A stretch of DNA of 64,000 nucleotides from Streptomyces aurantiogriseus (GTDB lineage Bacteria > Actinomycetota > Actinomycetes > Streptomycetales > Streptomycetaceae), in the NCBI RefSeq assembly GCF_014649375.1, contig NZ_BMSX01000002.1, positions 124,001 through 188,000 on the forward strand. The letters are read 5' to 3'. The position numbers and the translations under genes were made by a program. Each line of letters opens with the position of its first letter. Position 1 is the stretch's first letter. Shown here in pieces: positions 23,752 through 32,129 of the stretch. Below the pieces are notes generated by a model. The model was given only the letters and a program-made list of their open reading frames with translations, did no database searches and was not told the origin of the DNA.

Positions 23752-24332
23752 TTGTTCAAGGCCCTTCGGACAAAACGATGGCGCCGCCGGCGCCTCGGTG
23801 CAGGAGCTCACCGGCTCCGCATCGACGGCACACATCATCAGGGGGGAGACCGCAGACCCTTTTCCTGTCGGTCTCGGCACCCACTCGATGACTCATTACT
23901 TACCAGTAGCAACGCTCTGTGATCGTTCTTGGGTAGACCACTGCTCAAGGAGGTGGATGTTCCGGGGGATGCGTCAACAACAGCCGCTTCACGGGCTGTT
24001 GGCTGCGCATCGTACTGACCCGGGCGGCAACGCCTTTCCGCCCCGCGAGTTCACCCGGACGAAGGATCTTCCTTCGAAAACTCGCCGAACATGGCTGGTA
24101 GTGAACGGAGTTGGGACCTGAGGCCGTGCCACCTGTCCGGGGCGCGCGGCATTGCTGCACGTCACTGGTGGGAACGGGACCGTCCGGGCCTTGAGCCGCG
24201 GTCGTCCCGGAGGCCGGGCGCAGGTACCGGGCAGGTGTGTTCCCGGCGTTGGGCAGTGCGCTGGTTGTGCTTCCGTGCGCCTCTGCGCGCCGCCCGGCCC
24301 CCGGCGAGGGGCGCAGCCCCTACCCTCGACGC
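23752..24332. other. 581-bp divergent intergenic region with a hairpin and a possible small ORF
   Basis: Less G/C-rich than its surroundings. At 23947-23956 there is a perfect ribosome binding sequence (AAGGAGGTGG) directly before an ATG at 23957, which opens a 54-codon frame to 24121 on the + strand. Spacing to that ATG is very short and codon bias is weak, so I do not call it a gene. AACAGCC (23979-23985) and GGCTGTT (23994-24000) form a hairpin inside it. The rest, 24122-24332, has no recognisable feature apart from the start region of the next gene. Confidence 0.4.
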
Positions 24333-24908
24333 ATGGACGAAGAGTTGCGATCGCTCACGGAGCGTCTACGGCGGGAGTCGGGCGGGACGGCGGCGTACGA
24401 GCGGTTGGCGGGCACCGCCGACCACGACGAACTGGCGGGCGTGCTCACCGAGTCGGGACAGCCGCTGTGGGCCCGGGAGCTGGCCGCGTTCCGGCTCGGG
24501 CTCGCCGGGGACCGGCGCGCCTTCGAGGCCCTCGTCCTGCTGCTCAACCACCGCGACCCACCGCGCTGCGCCGCCGCGGCCCACGCCCTGGCCCGCCTCG
24601 GCGACCCCCGCACCGCCCGCGCCGCGGCCGCCCTGGCCACCAACGAACTGCGCGTCGCCTACGCCCTGCACCCCGTCCGGCTCCTGGTGGAGCTGCGCGC
24701 CCCCGAGTCCGTCCCGGCGCTGATCACCACCCTGCAGCGGCGGCTGACCCCGCACGACCCCCACCGAGGGGTGGCCCTCGCCTGCGTCGACGGCCTCGGC
24801 ACCCTGGGCGACCACCGAGCCCGCCCCGTACTGAAGGAGGCCCTCGCCCACCCGACCCTCGCGGAGGCGGCGGTACGGGCGCTGGAGCGGATTCCTCGCC
24901 AACGCTGA
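24333..24908 (+). CDS. HEAT-repeat domain protein
   Basis: A 191-residue all-helical protein with HEAT/PBS-lyase-like repeats: LWARELAAFRLGLAGDRRAFEALVLLLNH, RCAAAAHALARLGDPRTARAAAALA, VALACVDGLGTLGDHRARPVLKEAL. Each unit is two antiparallel helices with the typical Leu/Ala and G-D-x-R-A turn. Such scaffolds bind proteins; no enzymatic activity is implied. The ATG at 24333 starts a natural helical N-terminus; the same frame upstream is non-coding in character. It stands alone, followed by a repeat element. Confidence 0.8.
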   Translation: MDEELRSLTERLRRESGGTAAYERLAGTADHDELAGVLTESGQPLWARELAAFRLGLAGDRRAFEALVLLLNHRDPPRCAAAAHALARLGDPRTARAAAALATNELRVAYALHPVRLLVELRAPESVPALITTLQRRLTPHDPHRGVALACVDGLGTLGDHRARPVLKEALAHPTLAEAAVRALERIPRQR

Positions 24909-24929
24909 GGGGGCGACGTACAGGGGGCG

Positions 24930-25033
24930 CGGGATGGAGTGGGGAATGGTGTGAGTTGGCGGGTGCGGGCTGTGGTGGGCTGGTCGCGCCCAAGCGGCGG
25001 AGCCGCACATCCACACAGCCCCGCGCCCCTGGG
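24930..25033. repeat. dispersed Streptomyces-type intergenic repeat
   Basis: GC-rich sequence running GGCTGGTCGCGCCCAAGCGG, then CGGAGCCGCACATC and ACACAGCCCCGCGCCCCTGG. I recognise this as a repeat found at many intergenic sites in Streptomyces genomes. The two halves contain self-complementary stretches (GGGGCGCGGG/CCCGCGCCCC-type). It lies in the convergent space between the HEAT-repeat gene and the truncated acetyltransferase, so it may act as a terminator. Only one copy of this exact type is in the window; the arrays at 10328 and 47300-47600 are related in style only. Confidence 0.6.
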
Positions 25034-25100
25034 GAAGTTGCCCTACCGGTCGGTCGAGAACGCGCGCCTGCCCCCGTAGCCTGTATCCACCGTCAAGCCG

Positions 25101-25262
25101 TCAAGTCTCCCCACCTGCCGCACCTCTCACCGCCCCCGGCCGGTGCCGGTGCCGATGTGGCGGCATCAGGCCCCGGTAGGCGGTCTGCCACCCGCGGATG
25201 CGGATCTCGGAGACGCGGTCGCAGTCGGCGAGCGTCATCTCACGGACGAGCGCGGCCGTCAC
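25101..25262 (-). pseudogene. truncated GNAT acetyltransferase remnant
   Basis: Starts at a GTG overlapping the RidA stop as GTGA, and reads VTAALVREMTLADCDRVSEI then RIRGWQTAYRGLMPP. This is a recognisable GNAT N-terminus (strand 1, helix 1 and the WQxAYRG motif). After 35 residues it continues into a low-complexity HRHRHRPGAVRG tail and stops at residue 53. A full GNAT is about 160-180 residues, and the acetyl-CoA-binding loop is missing. No continuation is visible downstream, where a dispersed repeat lies. The 3' part has evidently been lost, probably by deletion. Confidence 0.7.
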
Positions 25263-25657
25263 TCGGCCACCACCGCGAAGGCCTCGATCTCCATCAGGAA
25301 CTCCGGGCGCACCAGCGCGGCGACCTGCACGGCCGAGGAGGCCGGAAGACGGTCGTCGGGTATGTGTGCGGCGCGGGCCGCGCGGATCGCCGGCAGATGG
25401 GCCATGTCCGTGACGAAATAGGTGAGTTTGACGACGTCGTCGAAGCTCGCTCCGGCGGCGGCGAGGCAACGCCGCAGGTTCTCGAAGACCTGGCGGGCCT
25501 GGGCCTCGGGGTCGCCCTCGCCGACCAGCCCGCCGTGCGCGTCGAGAGGGAGCTGGCCGGAGACGGCCACGAAACGGCCGGTGCCCAGCACGACATGCGT
25601 GTACTGGGCCGCGGCGGCGACACCGTCGGGGGCGGGAATCCTGGTCAGCTCACTCAT
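25259..25657 (-). CDS. RidA/YjgF family protein
   Basis: A 132-residue RidA-family protein. Members hydrolyse reactive enamine/imine intermediates released by PLP enzymes, or act on related small molecules. Seen are QYTHVVLGTGRFVAVSGQLPLDAHGGLVG, the helix QARQVFENLRRCLAAAGASFDDVVKLTYFVTDM, and the end RPEFLMEIEAFAVV, where the conserved Arg and Glu of the active site fall. The ATG at 25657 gives the standard length. Its stop overlaps the start of the acetyltransferase remnant, so the two were once an operon. Confidence 0.9.
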   Translation of the reverse strand: MSELTRIPAPDGVAAAAQYTHVVLGTGRFVAVSGQLPLDAHGGLVGEGDPEAQARQVFENLRRCLAAAGASFDDVVKLTYFVTDMAHLPAIRAARAAHIPDDRLPASSAVQVAALVRPEFLMEIEAFAVVAE

Positions 25658-25719
25658 GCGTCCATGGTGGACCATGGGTCCGACACCGCCCCCGACGGGG
25701 TCGCCGGCCGTCGTGGCCC

Positions 25720-27300
25720 TCAGCCGCGGAAGCCGAGCAGCCCGTGCAGTGTCGAGCCGTGGGCCGTGCCCGAGGCGACCTTCGCGGTCAGCGGCCTGGG
25801 GTCGGGCAGCGCCTTGCACACCGCGTCGACCGTGCCGGTGCCGCGGGGCACCGTGCCGTCGGTCAGGTACTTCGCCAGGTGTGTGTCGAGGCAGGAGTTC
25901 CCGCTCAGCGTGATGCCGTGGTTGCCGCCGCCCTGCTCGACGACGAAGCTCGAACCACGCAGCAGGGCGTGCGTCGTGGCGCCTCCCTCGTACGGGGTGG
26001 CCGCGTCGTCCGTCGCCTGGAACAGCAGGGCCGGCGGCACCTCGCCGTTGGCGATGTTCACCGGCTCCAGGGGGCGGGTCGGCCAGAACGCGCACGGCGC
26101 GTTGTACCAGGCGTTGTTCCAGGTCATGAACGGCGCCTTCTCGTACACCGCCCAGTGGTCCGCGCGCCACGCGTCCCAGTCGCGCGGCCAGGAGCCGTCA
26201 CGGCACTGCACCGCGGTGTAGACGCTGTAGCCGTTGTCCCCGGCGGCGTCGACCGCGGCGAAGTCCTCGTACGCCTCGACCAGCGGCTCGGCGTCCTTGG
26301 CGTTGACGTACGCGGCGAACGCCTCGGCGAGGTGCGGCCAGTAGCCGTTGTAGTAGCCGCCCGGCAGGAACGTGTCCTCCAGCTCCGCGGCGCCCACCCT
26401 GCCGTCCGCCGGCTTCTTCGCCAGCGCCGTCCGCATCGCGTACCACCTGGCCTCGATCTTCCCGGGATCGGTGCCGAGCCCGTACGTGGCGTCGTGCTTC
26501 GCGATCCAGGCCATCAGCGCCCGGTGCCGGTCGTTGAAGGCGGGGTCCTGCCCGAGGTTGTCCTCGTACCACACGCCGGTGGGGTCGACGATCGAGTCGA
26601 GGACCAGGCGCCGCACCCGCTCCGGGTAGAGCTTGGCGTAGACGGTGCCCAGGTACGTGCCGTACGAGTAGCCGAAGTAGTTCAGCTTCGGCGCGCCGAG
26701 GGCCCGGCGGATGGCGTCCATGTCCCGTACGGCACTGAGGGTGTTGATGTGCGGCAGCACGCTCGCGTACTTCTTGCCGCAGGCCTCGGCGAAGGACCTG
26801 GCGCGCTGGAGGTTGGCCCGCTCGATCGCCGCGGTGGCCGGGACCGGGTCCGGGCGCACCGAACCGAAGTGGCCCGGTTTGCAGGTCAGCGCGGGCGTGC
26901 TCCTGCCCACCCCGCGCGGGTCGAAGCCGATGACGTCGTACTCGGCCGCCACCTTCTTCGGCAGCGACTTCGCGACGAACCCGGCGAGCGTCCGTCCGCT
27001 GCCCCCGGGGCCGCCCGGGTTGACCAGCAGCGGCCCCTGGTACTTCTTGGCGGTGTGGGGGACACGGGAGAGCGCGAGCGTGATGTGCTGTCCGCCGGGA
27101 TCGCCGTGGTCGAGCGGCACCTCGAGGGACGCGCACTGCAGCGTCGGGTAGTCGGTGGTGGGGCACTTCTTCCAGCTGAGCGTCGCCGCTCGGACGGCCT
27201 CCGGGCTGTGCGACGGGCTCGCGCCGGCGGGCACGGCGGCGAAGGTCCCGGCCACGACGACGGCGGCGGCGCCGCACAGCACAGCTGCGCGTTTTCTCAT
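25720..27300 (-). CDS. secreted alpha/beta hydrolase, tripeptidyl aminopeptidase-like
   Basis: A 526-residue exported serine hydrolase of the Streptomyces SlpD/Tap type that removes N-terminal peptides outside the cell. The signal peptide (MRKRAAVLCGAAAVVVAG...AGA) ends near residue 27. The hydrolase core has LLVNPGGPGGSGRTLAGF (oxyanion hole), DVIGFDPRGVGRSTP, the nucleophile elbow NYFGYSYGTYLGTVYA, and a C-terminal TAP-like domain with QATDDAATPYEGG (Asp) and GGGNHGITLSGNSCLD (His). GGAGG precedes the ATG at 27300. The substrate, peptide or ester, is not certain. Confidence 0.9.
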   Translation of the reverse strand: MRKRAAVLCGAAAVVVAGTFAAVPAGASPSHSPEAVRAATLSWKKCPTTDYPTLQCASLEVPLDHGDPGGQHITLALSRVPHTAKKYQGPLLVNPGGPGGSGRTLAGFVAKSLPKKVAAEYDVIGFDPRGVGRSTPALTCKPGHFGSVRPDPVPATAAIERANLQRARSFAEACGKKYASVLPHINTLSAVRDMDAIRRALGAPKLNYFGYSYGTYLGTVYAKLYPERVRRLVLDSIVDPTGVWYEDNLGQDPAFNDRHRALMAWIAKHDATYGLGTDPGKIEARWYAMRTALAKKPADGRVGAAELEDTFLPGGYYNGYWPHLAEAFAAYVNAKDAEPLVEAYEDFAAVDAAGDNGYSVYTAVQCRDGSWPRDWDAWRADHWAVYEKAPFMTWNNAWYNAPCAFWPTRPLEPVNIANGEVPPALLFQATDDAATPYEGGATTHALLRGSSFVVEQGGGNHGITLSGNSCLDTHLAKYLTDGTVPRGTGTVDAVCKALPDPRPLTAKVASGTAHGSTLHGLLGFRG

Positions 27301-27435
27301 GGAGTCCTCCCAGGACGGAGGTCGACGGACCGCGTGGATCACGGCCCTCGCCGCATCGTCCCGAAAAGATCGTCCGAAAGAACCTGTTCTGGTGATACTT
27401 GACCCGATCGGGTCGCGGGATGCCCTCGAACGCGC

Positions 27436-28479
27436 TCAGATCAGCGTGAGTTGGGTCGGCCCGGACTCCTCGGGCTCCTCCACCGGCTCGGGCGGCCGGA
27501 TCCTGCGGGGCATCCCCGCGCGTGTGGGGCCGATGCCGTACTCCTCGGCCAGGTCGTGCACCTGACGGGTGATCCGGCGCTGGTACCACTTCGGCGCGTA
27601 GGCGCCGTCCGCGTACAGCCGCTCGTAGCGGCGCACCAGGTGCGGATGGTGCTGCCCGAGCCAGGCCATGAACCACTCGCGGGCGCCGGGCCGCAGATGC
27701 AGCACCAGCGGGGTGACGGAGGTGGCCCCCGCCGCCGCGATCGCCCGTACGGTGGCCCGCAGTTGGGCCGGCTCGTCGCCGAGGAAGGGGACCACGGGCG
27801 CCATCAGCACCCCGCAGCCGATGCCGTGCTCGGTGAGGGTCCGTACGACGTCCAGACGGCGCTCGGGGGCCGGTGTGCCCGGCTCCACGGTGCGCCACAG
27901 CTCGGTGTCGGTGAAGCCGACCGAGACGGAGATGCCGACGTCGGTCACCTCGGCGGACTGCTTCAGCAGGTCGAGGTCGCGCAGGATCAGGGTGCCCTTG
28001 GTCAGGATCGAGTAGGGGTTGGCGTGGTCGCGCAGGGCGGCCAGGATGCCCGGCATCAGCCGGTAGCGGCCCTCCGCGCGCTGGTAGCAGTCGACGTTGG
28101 TGCCCATCGCGACATGCTCGCCGTGCCAGCGGGGGGAGGCCAGCTGGCGGCGCAGCAGCTCGGGCGCGTTCACCTTGACGACGATCTGGGTGTCGAAGCC
28201 GATCCCGGTGTCCAGGTCCAGGTAGCTGTGCGTCTTGCGGGCGAAGCAGTACACGCACGCGTGCGTGCAGCCCCGGTAGGGGTTGATCGTCCACTCGAAC
28301 GGCATGCGGGAGGCGCCCGGCACCCGGTTGAGGATCGAACGGGCCCGCACCTCGTGGAAGGTGATCCCGCGGAACTCGGGGGTGTCGAAGGTCCTGGTCG
28401 TGACCGCGTCCGCGCCGAACAGCGCGGCGTCCGCCGCCCGGTCGTGACGGGACTCGGCTGTGAGGTTCTCCCAGCGCAT
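27436..28479 (-). CDS. Rv2578c-type radical SAM protein
   Basis: A 347-residue radical SAM protein. The 4Fe-4S cluster motif CTHACVYC at 71-78 is CX3CX2C, preceded by MPFEWTINPYRG, as in the Rv2578c/SplB-like actinobacterial family. Downstream are HEHVAMGTNVDCYQRAE-like sequence, SILTKGTLILRDLDLL and VSVGFTDTELWRTVEP. The relatives resemble spore photoproduct lyase, but the reaction is not established. GAGGAGG precedes the ATG. It is a single gene next to a 168-bp divergent promoter region. Confidence 0.88.
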   Translation of the reverse strand: MRWENLTAESRHDRAADAALFGADAVTTRTFDTPEFRGITFHEVRARSILNRVPGASRMPFEWTINPYRGCTHACVYCFARKTHSYLDLDTGIGFDTQIVVKVNAPELLRRQLASPRWHGEHVAMGTNVDCYQRAEGRYRLMPGILAALRDHANPYSILTKGTLILRDLDLLKQSAEVTDVGISVSVGFTDTELWRTVEPGTPAPERRLDVVRTLTEHGIGCGVLMAPVVPFLGDEPAQLRATVRAIAAAGATSVTPLVLHLRPGAREWFMAWLGQHHPHLVRRYERLYADGAYAPKWYQRRITRQVHDLAEEYGIGPTRAGMPRRIRPPEPVEEPEESGPTQLTLI

Positions 28480-28647
28480 GACGCCTCCTCGGTAGCGCTG
28501 GGCCCACAATAGAACATGTGTTCCCATGATCGTGCGACGGTTCTTTCCGATCGCCTCACGACCGCTTGCGGAACCCCGATTTGGGCGGCCGGGCACCGGG
28601 GTGGTTGGCTTGCCCCAACCCCGAGACACAAAGACCTGGAGGAACCC

Positions 28648-29091
28648 ATGGCGCAGGTCGAAGCCACCACCGAGCGGGTCGTCGCGGCGGACCCGGAGAC
28701 GGTGTTCGACACGATCGCCGACTACAGCGGTACGCGCGCGAGGCTGCTGCCCGAGCACTTCAGCGAGTACGAGGTGCGCGAGGGCGGCGACGGCGAGGGC
28801 ACCCTCGTCCACTGGAAGCTCCAGGCCACCAGCAAGCGCGTCCGCGACTGCCTCCTGGAGGTCACCGAGCCCGCCGACGGCGAACTCGTCGAGAAGGACC
28901 GCAACTCCTCGATGGTCACCGTCTGGCGCGTCACCCCGGCCGGCGAGGGCAGGTCCCGGGTCGTCGTCACCACCACCTGGACCGGCGCCGGCGGCATCGG
29001 GGGCTTCTTCGAGAAGACCTTCGCGCCCAAGGGACTCGGCCGGATCTACGACGCGATCCTCACCAACCTGGCCACCGAGGTCGAGAAGTAG
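28648..29091 (+). CDS. SRPBCC-family protein
   Basis: A 147-residue cytoplasmic helix-grip protein (polyketide cyclase/START-like). It begins MAQVEATTERVVAADPETVFDTIADYSGTR, the characteristic strand followed by helix, and ends with the long helix GFFEKTFAPKGLGRIYDAILTNLATEVEK. Function is probably binding or transfer of a hydrophobic ligand. GGAGGAACCC precedes the ATG. A strong hairpin follows the stop, so it is monocistronic. Confidence 0.85.
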   Translation: MAQVEATTERVVAADPETVFDTIADYSGTRARLLPEHFSEYEVREGGDGEGTLVHWKLQATSKRVRDCLLEVTEPADGELVEKDRNSSMVTVWRVTPAGEGRSRVVVTTTWTGAGGIGGFFEKTFAPKGLGRIYDAILTNLATEVEK

Positions 29092-29102
29092 CGCACCCGG
29101 GT

Positions 29103-29122
29103 CAAGGGCCCCACGGCCCTTG
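29103..29122 (+). terminator. hairpin terminator after the SRPBCC gene
   Basis: CAAGGGCC and GGCCCTTG form a perfect 8-bp stem with a CCAC loop, 11 bp after the stop at 29091. Confidence 0.75.
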
Positions 29123-29470
29123 GCCGTCGGCCGCTCTCCCGGTTCGCGTGCTCCCCCCCTCGGACCGGGTCGGTGCCGCAACTCGCCGCAGCGGACGCGA
29201 GGGCGGCCGCGTCAGCCCCCGGCGAGTACGCCGTCGCCGCCGCCGGACACCCCCCGGTCGCCACCGTGCGCCACCTGGCGGGCGGCGGCCGCACACCGAG
29301 CGTGACCTGCGGCTCCGCCCCGAGGACCGACGGCACGCGGGGCAGGCGCTACCCGCCCCCGCCCGGGTGAAACCAATTCCAGAATTGCCGCACATCGCGA
29401 GCAGCGTGCGCCGTACGGTGGTGGCTGCGGAACAGATCTTGCGTAGCTCTGGGGAGAGAGGGCCTGGGCC
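29123..29470. other. 348-bp intergenic region with promoter-proximal palindrome and possible gene remnant
   Basis: From 29173 a GTG opens a 65-codon frame with GC-rich third positions whose middle reads EYAVAAAGHPPVATVRH, similar to the AGHPPP strand of SpoIIE phosphatases. It could be a decayed fragment but is too short to call. CAATTC-CA-GAATTG at 29374-29387 is a perfect inverted repeat about 85 bp before the next start and is a candidate operator for the phosphatase gene at 29471. Confidence 0.35.
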
Positions 29471-31990
29471 ATGGACCGTGGCACCGAAGGGGACGCGCCT
29501 CCCAGCCGCGGAGCCGGGGGCGGTACGGCGGCCGGACCCGCCGACGCCGGGCGCATCCCGCTCGCCGTGGTCGTGGTCGACCGCGACGGCCTTGTCTCCC
29601 ACTGGAGCACCGGTGCCCGCCGGCTCTTCGGCGTCGCCAAGAACGACGCGATCGGCCAGGCCGCCATCGACCTGTTACCCGTCTCCGGCGCCCTCCCGGA
29701 GGTGGACGACGACCTGCCGTACGGGGACCACGCCGCCTACGACGGACTCGGGCCCGGCCTGGAGACCTCCCTCGACCGCGGGCTGAGCTATCCGGCCGCA
29801 GGGCGGGCCCGGCTGACCGTGCCCGAGCGCGAGCGAGGCGAGACGGTGGTCCCCCCGTCCGAAGGGTCGGGGAGGGTCGACGTCCTGTGGTGGGCGTACC
29901 CGCTCGTCGGGCCGGGGCGTGAGCGGCTGCTCGTGCTGGCGGCCGACGCGGAGGGCCTGCACCGGCCCGAACAGGACAACCGCCTGGTCGTCGAGCGCAT
30001 CGCGCCCGGCTTCGCGCTGCACACCGACTTCCCCGGCGCCGAGGAACTCGCCCGCAGGCTCCCTGAGATCCTGCCCAGCATGAGCGTCGGCGAGAGCGCC
30101 CGCATCGTCGCGCAGGTCCTTGAACTCGGCTACCCCGTCCTGGAGTTCAGCCAGAACGACCGGGTGCCCGTCACCCCCGACTGGGGCGTCGCCCGGCGCG
30201 TCGAGCGCAGAGCCCGCCGCGAGCGGGCCGCCCGCGCCGCGGCCGACGGCTCACCTCTACCGGAGGACCTCGACGACGAGGGCGAGGACCTCGAGTACGC
30301 CGCCGTCCGCGAGCGCCTGGAGTTCCTCAACGAGGTCAGTGGGAGGATCGGCACCTCCCTCGACCTCTCCCGGACCATCATCGAGGTCAGCAAGGCCGTC
30401 GTCCCCCGCTTCACCGACGTCGCCGGCACCTATCTGCGCGAACAGGTCGTCGCCGGTGAGGGCTTCCCGGAGGGCGTACCGGACACGACCACCATGTGGC
30501 ACCGGGTCGCCGTCGAGCACACCGACGAACCCGGCCGCTGGGACGACGTCGTCCCCGTCGGCGAGGCGATGCCGTTCCCGGCGCACACCCCCTTCTTCCA
30601 GTGCATGACCACCGGCGAGCCGGTCCTGGTGCCGCGCATCAGCGAGCAGATGGGCCACGCCATCGCCTCGCAGTTCGACAAGCGTGACATCCGGCCCCTG
30701 ATCACCGGCCGCTCCATGCTCGTCGTCCCGCTGAAGGCCCGTAACGTCGTCCTCGGCTTCATGATCCTGCTGCGCCACCCCGAGCGCGCCGAGTTCAACG
30801 ACATGGACCGGGTCACCGGCGCCGAACTCGCCGCCCGGGCGGGCCTCGTGCTCGACAACGCGCGCATGTACACCTACCAGGAGAGCGTCGCCGAGACCCT
30901 CCAGGACAGCATGCTGCCGCACATCCCGCCGCACATGACGGGCTGCGACATCGCCACCCGTTATCTGCCGGGGACGTTGCTGGGGCGCGTCGGCGGCGAC
31001 TGGTTCGACTCGGTGAAACTGCCCGGCGCCCGCACCGCCCTCGTCGTCGGCGACGTCATGGGTCACGGCCTCAACTCCGCCGCGATGATGGGCCAGTTGC
31101 GGACGGCCGTGCAGACCATGGCCGCCCTCGACCTGCCGCCCGCCCAGCTCCTGCGCAACCTCGACGATCTCGCCCAACGCCTCGGCGACACCTACCTCGC
31201 GACCTGCCTGTACGCCGTCTACGACCCGATCGCGAGCGAGCTGCACCTCGCCAACGCGGGCCACATACCGCCCGTGCTGGTCCACGCCGACGACGGTCGC
31301 AGCGAGCTGCTCGACCTGCCCACCGGTGCGCCGATCGGCGTGGGCGGGGTGCCGTTCCAGGCGGTGCGCGTGCGCGTGAAGCCCGGCGACCGGCTGGTGA
31401 TGTGCACCGACGGGCTGGTCGAGGTGCGCGGCGAGGACATCGGCGTGGGCCTCGCGACCCTGTGCGAGTCCGCCGCCCACCCGGCCGCCTCCATGGACGA
31501 CGCCTGCGACACCATCATCCGCGCCCTCGCTGTGACCTTCTCCGAAGCGGGCCGCGGCGGCCGCAAGGACGACGTGGCCCTGCTCATGGTCCGTCTGGCC
31601 GGTATCGAACCCGACGACGTCGCCGAGTGGACCTTCCCCCTCGACCCGGCCCAGGTCGGCCGCGCCCGCGCGGTGGTGCGCGAGCAGCTCCACGACTGGG
31701 GCCTGCCGAAGCTCGCCGACCCCGCCGAGCTGATGGTGAGCGAGCTGGTCACCAACGCCGTACGGCACTCCCACAGCCGGCCCGTCGCGCTGCGGCTCGT
31801 CCGCGGGGACACACTGCTGTGCGAGGTGGACGACGACGGCCACGAGCTGCCGACCCTGCTGAGCGCCGGGCCCGGTGACGCGTACGGGCGGGGGCTGCGC
31901 GTGGTGAGCACCCTGGCCCGCGAGTGGGGCGCCAGCCGTACGGGCGGCGGCAAGTCCGTCTGGTTCGAGTTGACGCTGCCGAGGCGCTGA
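29471..31990 (+). CDS. PAS-GAF-PP2C-HATPase SpoIIE-type regulator with a TTA codon
   Basis: An 839-residue partner-switching regulator with both phosphatase and anti-sigma kinase activities expected. Order: PAS-like (about 27-170), linker and coiled region, GAF (about 275-445), PP2C/SpoIIE (about 465-695; GGDWFDS, GDVMGHG, NAGHIPPVLV, MCTDGLVE, RKDDVALLMV) and a C-terminal HATPase (about 710-839; ELVTNAVRHS, DDDGHELP, GRGLRVV). Codon 69 is TTA (29675-29677), read only by the bldA tRNA, so translation should depend on developmental stage. GGGGAGAGAGG lies upstream of the ATG. It is the second such phosphatase in the window; the one at 5730 lacks the HATPase. Confidence 0.94.
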   Translation: MDRGTEGDAPPSRGAGGGTAAGPADAGRIPLAVVVVDRDGLVSHWSTGARRLFGVAKNDAIGQAAIDLLPVSGALPEVDDDLPYGDHAAYDGLGPGLETSLDRGLSYPAAGRARLTVPERERGETVVPPSEGSGRVDVLWWAYPLVGPGRERLLVLAADAEGLHRPEQDNRLVVERIAPGFALHTDFPGAEELARRLPEILPSMSVGESARIVAQVLELGYPVLEFSQNDRVPVTPDWGVARRVERRARRERAARAAADGSPLPEDLDDEGEDLEYAAVRERLEFLNEVSGRIGTSLDLSRTIIEVSKAVVPRFTDVAGTYLREQVVAGEGFPEGVPDTTTMWHRVAVEHTDEPGRWDDVVPVGEAMPFPAHTPFFQCMTTGEPVLVPRISEQMGHAIASQFDKRDIRPLITGRSMLVVPLKARNVVLGFMILLRHPERAEFNDMDRVTGAELAARAGLVLDNARMYTYQESVAETLQDSMLPHIPPHMTGCDIATRYLPGTLLGRVGGDWFDSVKLPGARTALVVGDVMGHGLNSAAMMGQLRTAVQTMAALDLPPAQLLRNLDDLAQRLGDTYLATCLYAVYDPIASELHLANAGHIPPVLVHADDGRSELLDLPTGAPIGVGGVPFQAVRVRVKPGDRLVMCTDGLVEVRGEDIGVGLATLCESAAHPAASMDDACDTIIRALAVTFSEAGRGGRKDDVALLMVRLAGIEPDDVAEWTFPLDPAQVGRARAVVREQLHDWGLPKLADPAELMVSELVTNAVRHSHSRPVALRLVRGDTLLCEVDDDGHELPTLLSAGPGDAYGRGLRVVSTLAREWGASRTGGGKSVWFELTLPRR

Positions 31991-32129
31991 GCGGGGCGCT
32001 CGACCGCGTATGTCTCCCGAACGAGGCGTGAAGGAATCCGTACCGCGCTTGTCCGTCCCACCCGGGAGCGATACACCGTACTGGCCCGTCACTTACGACG
32101 GATCGGCGTCGCACCCTGGGGAGTTGGGC

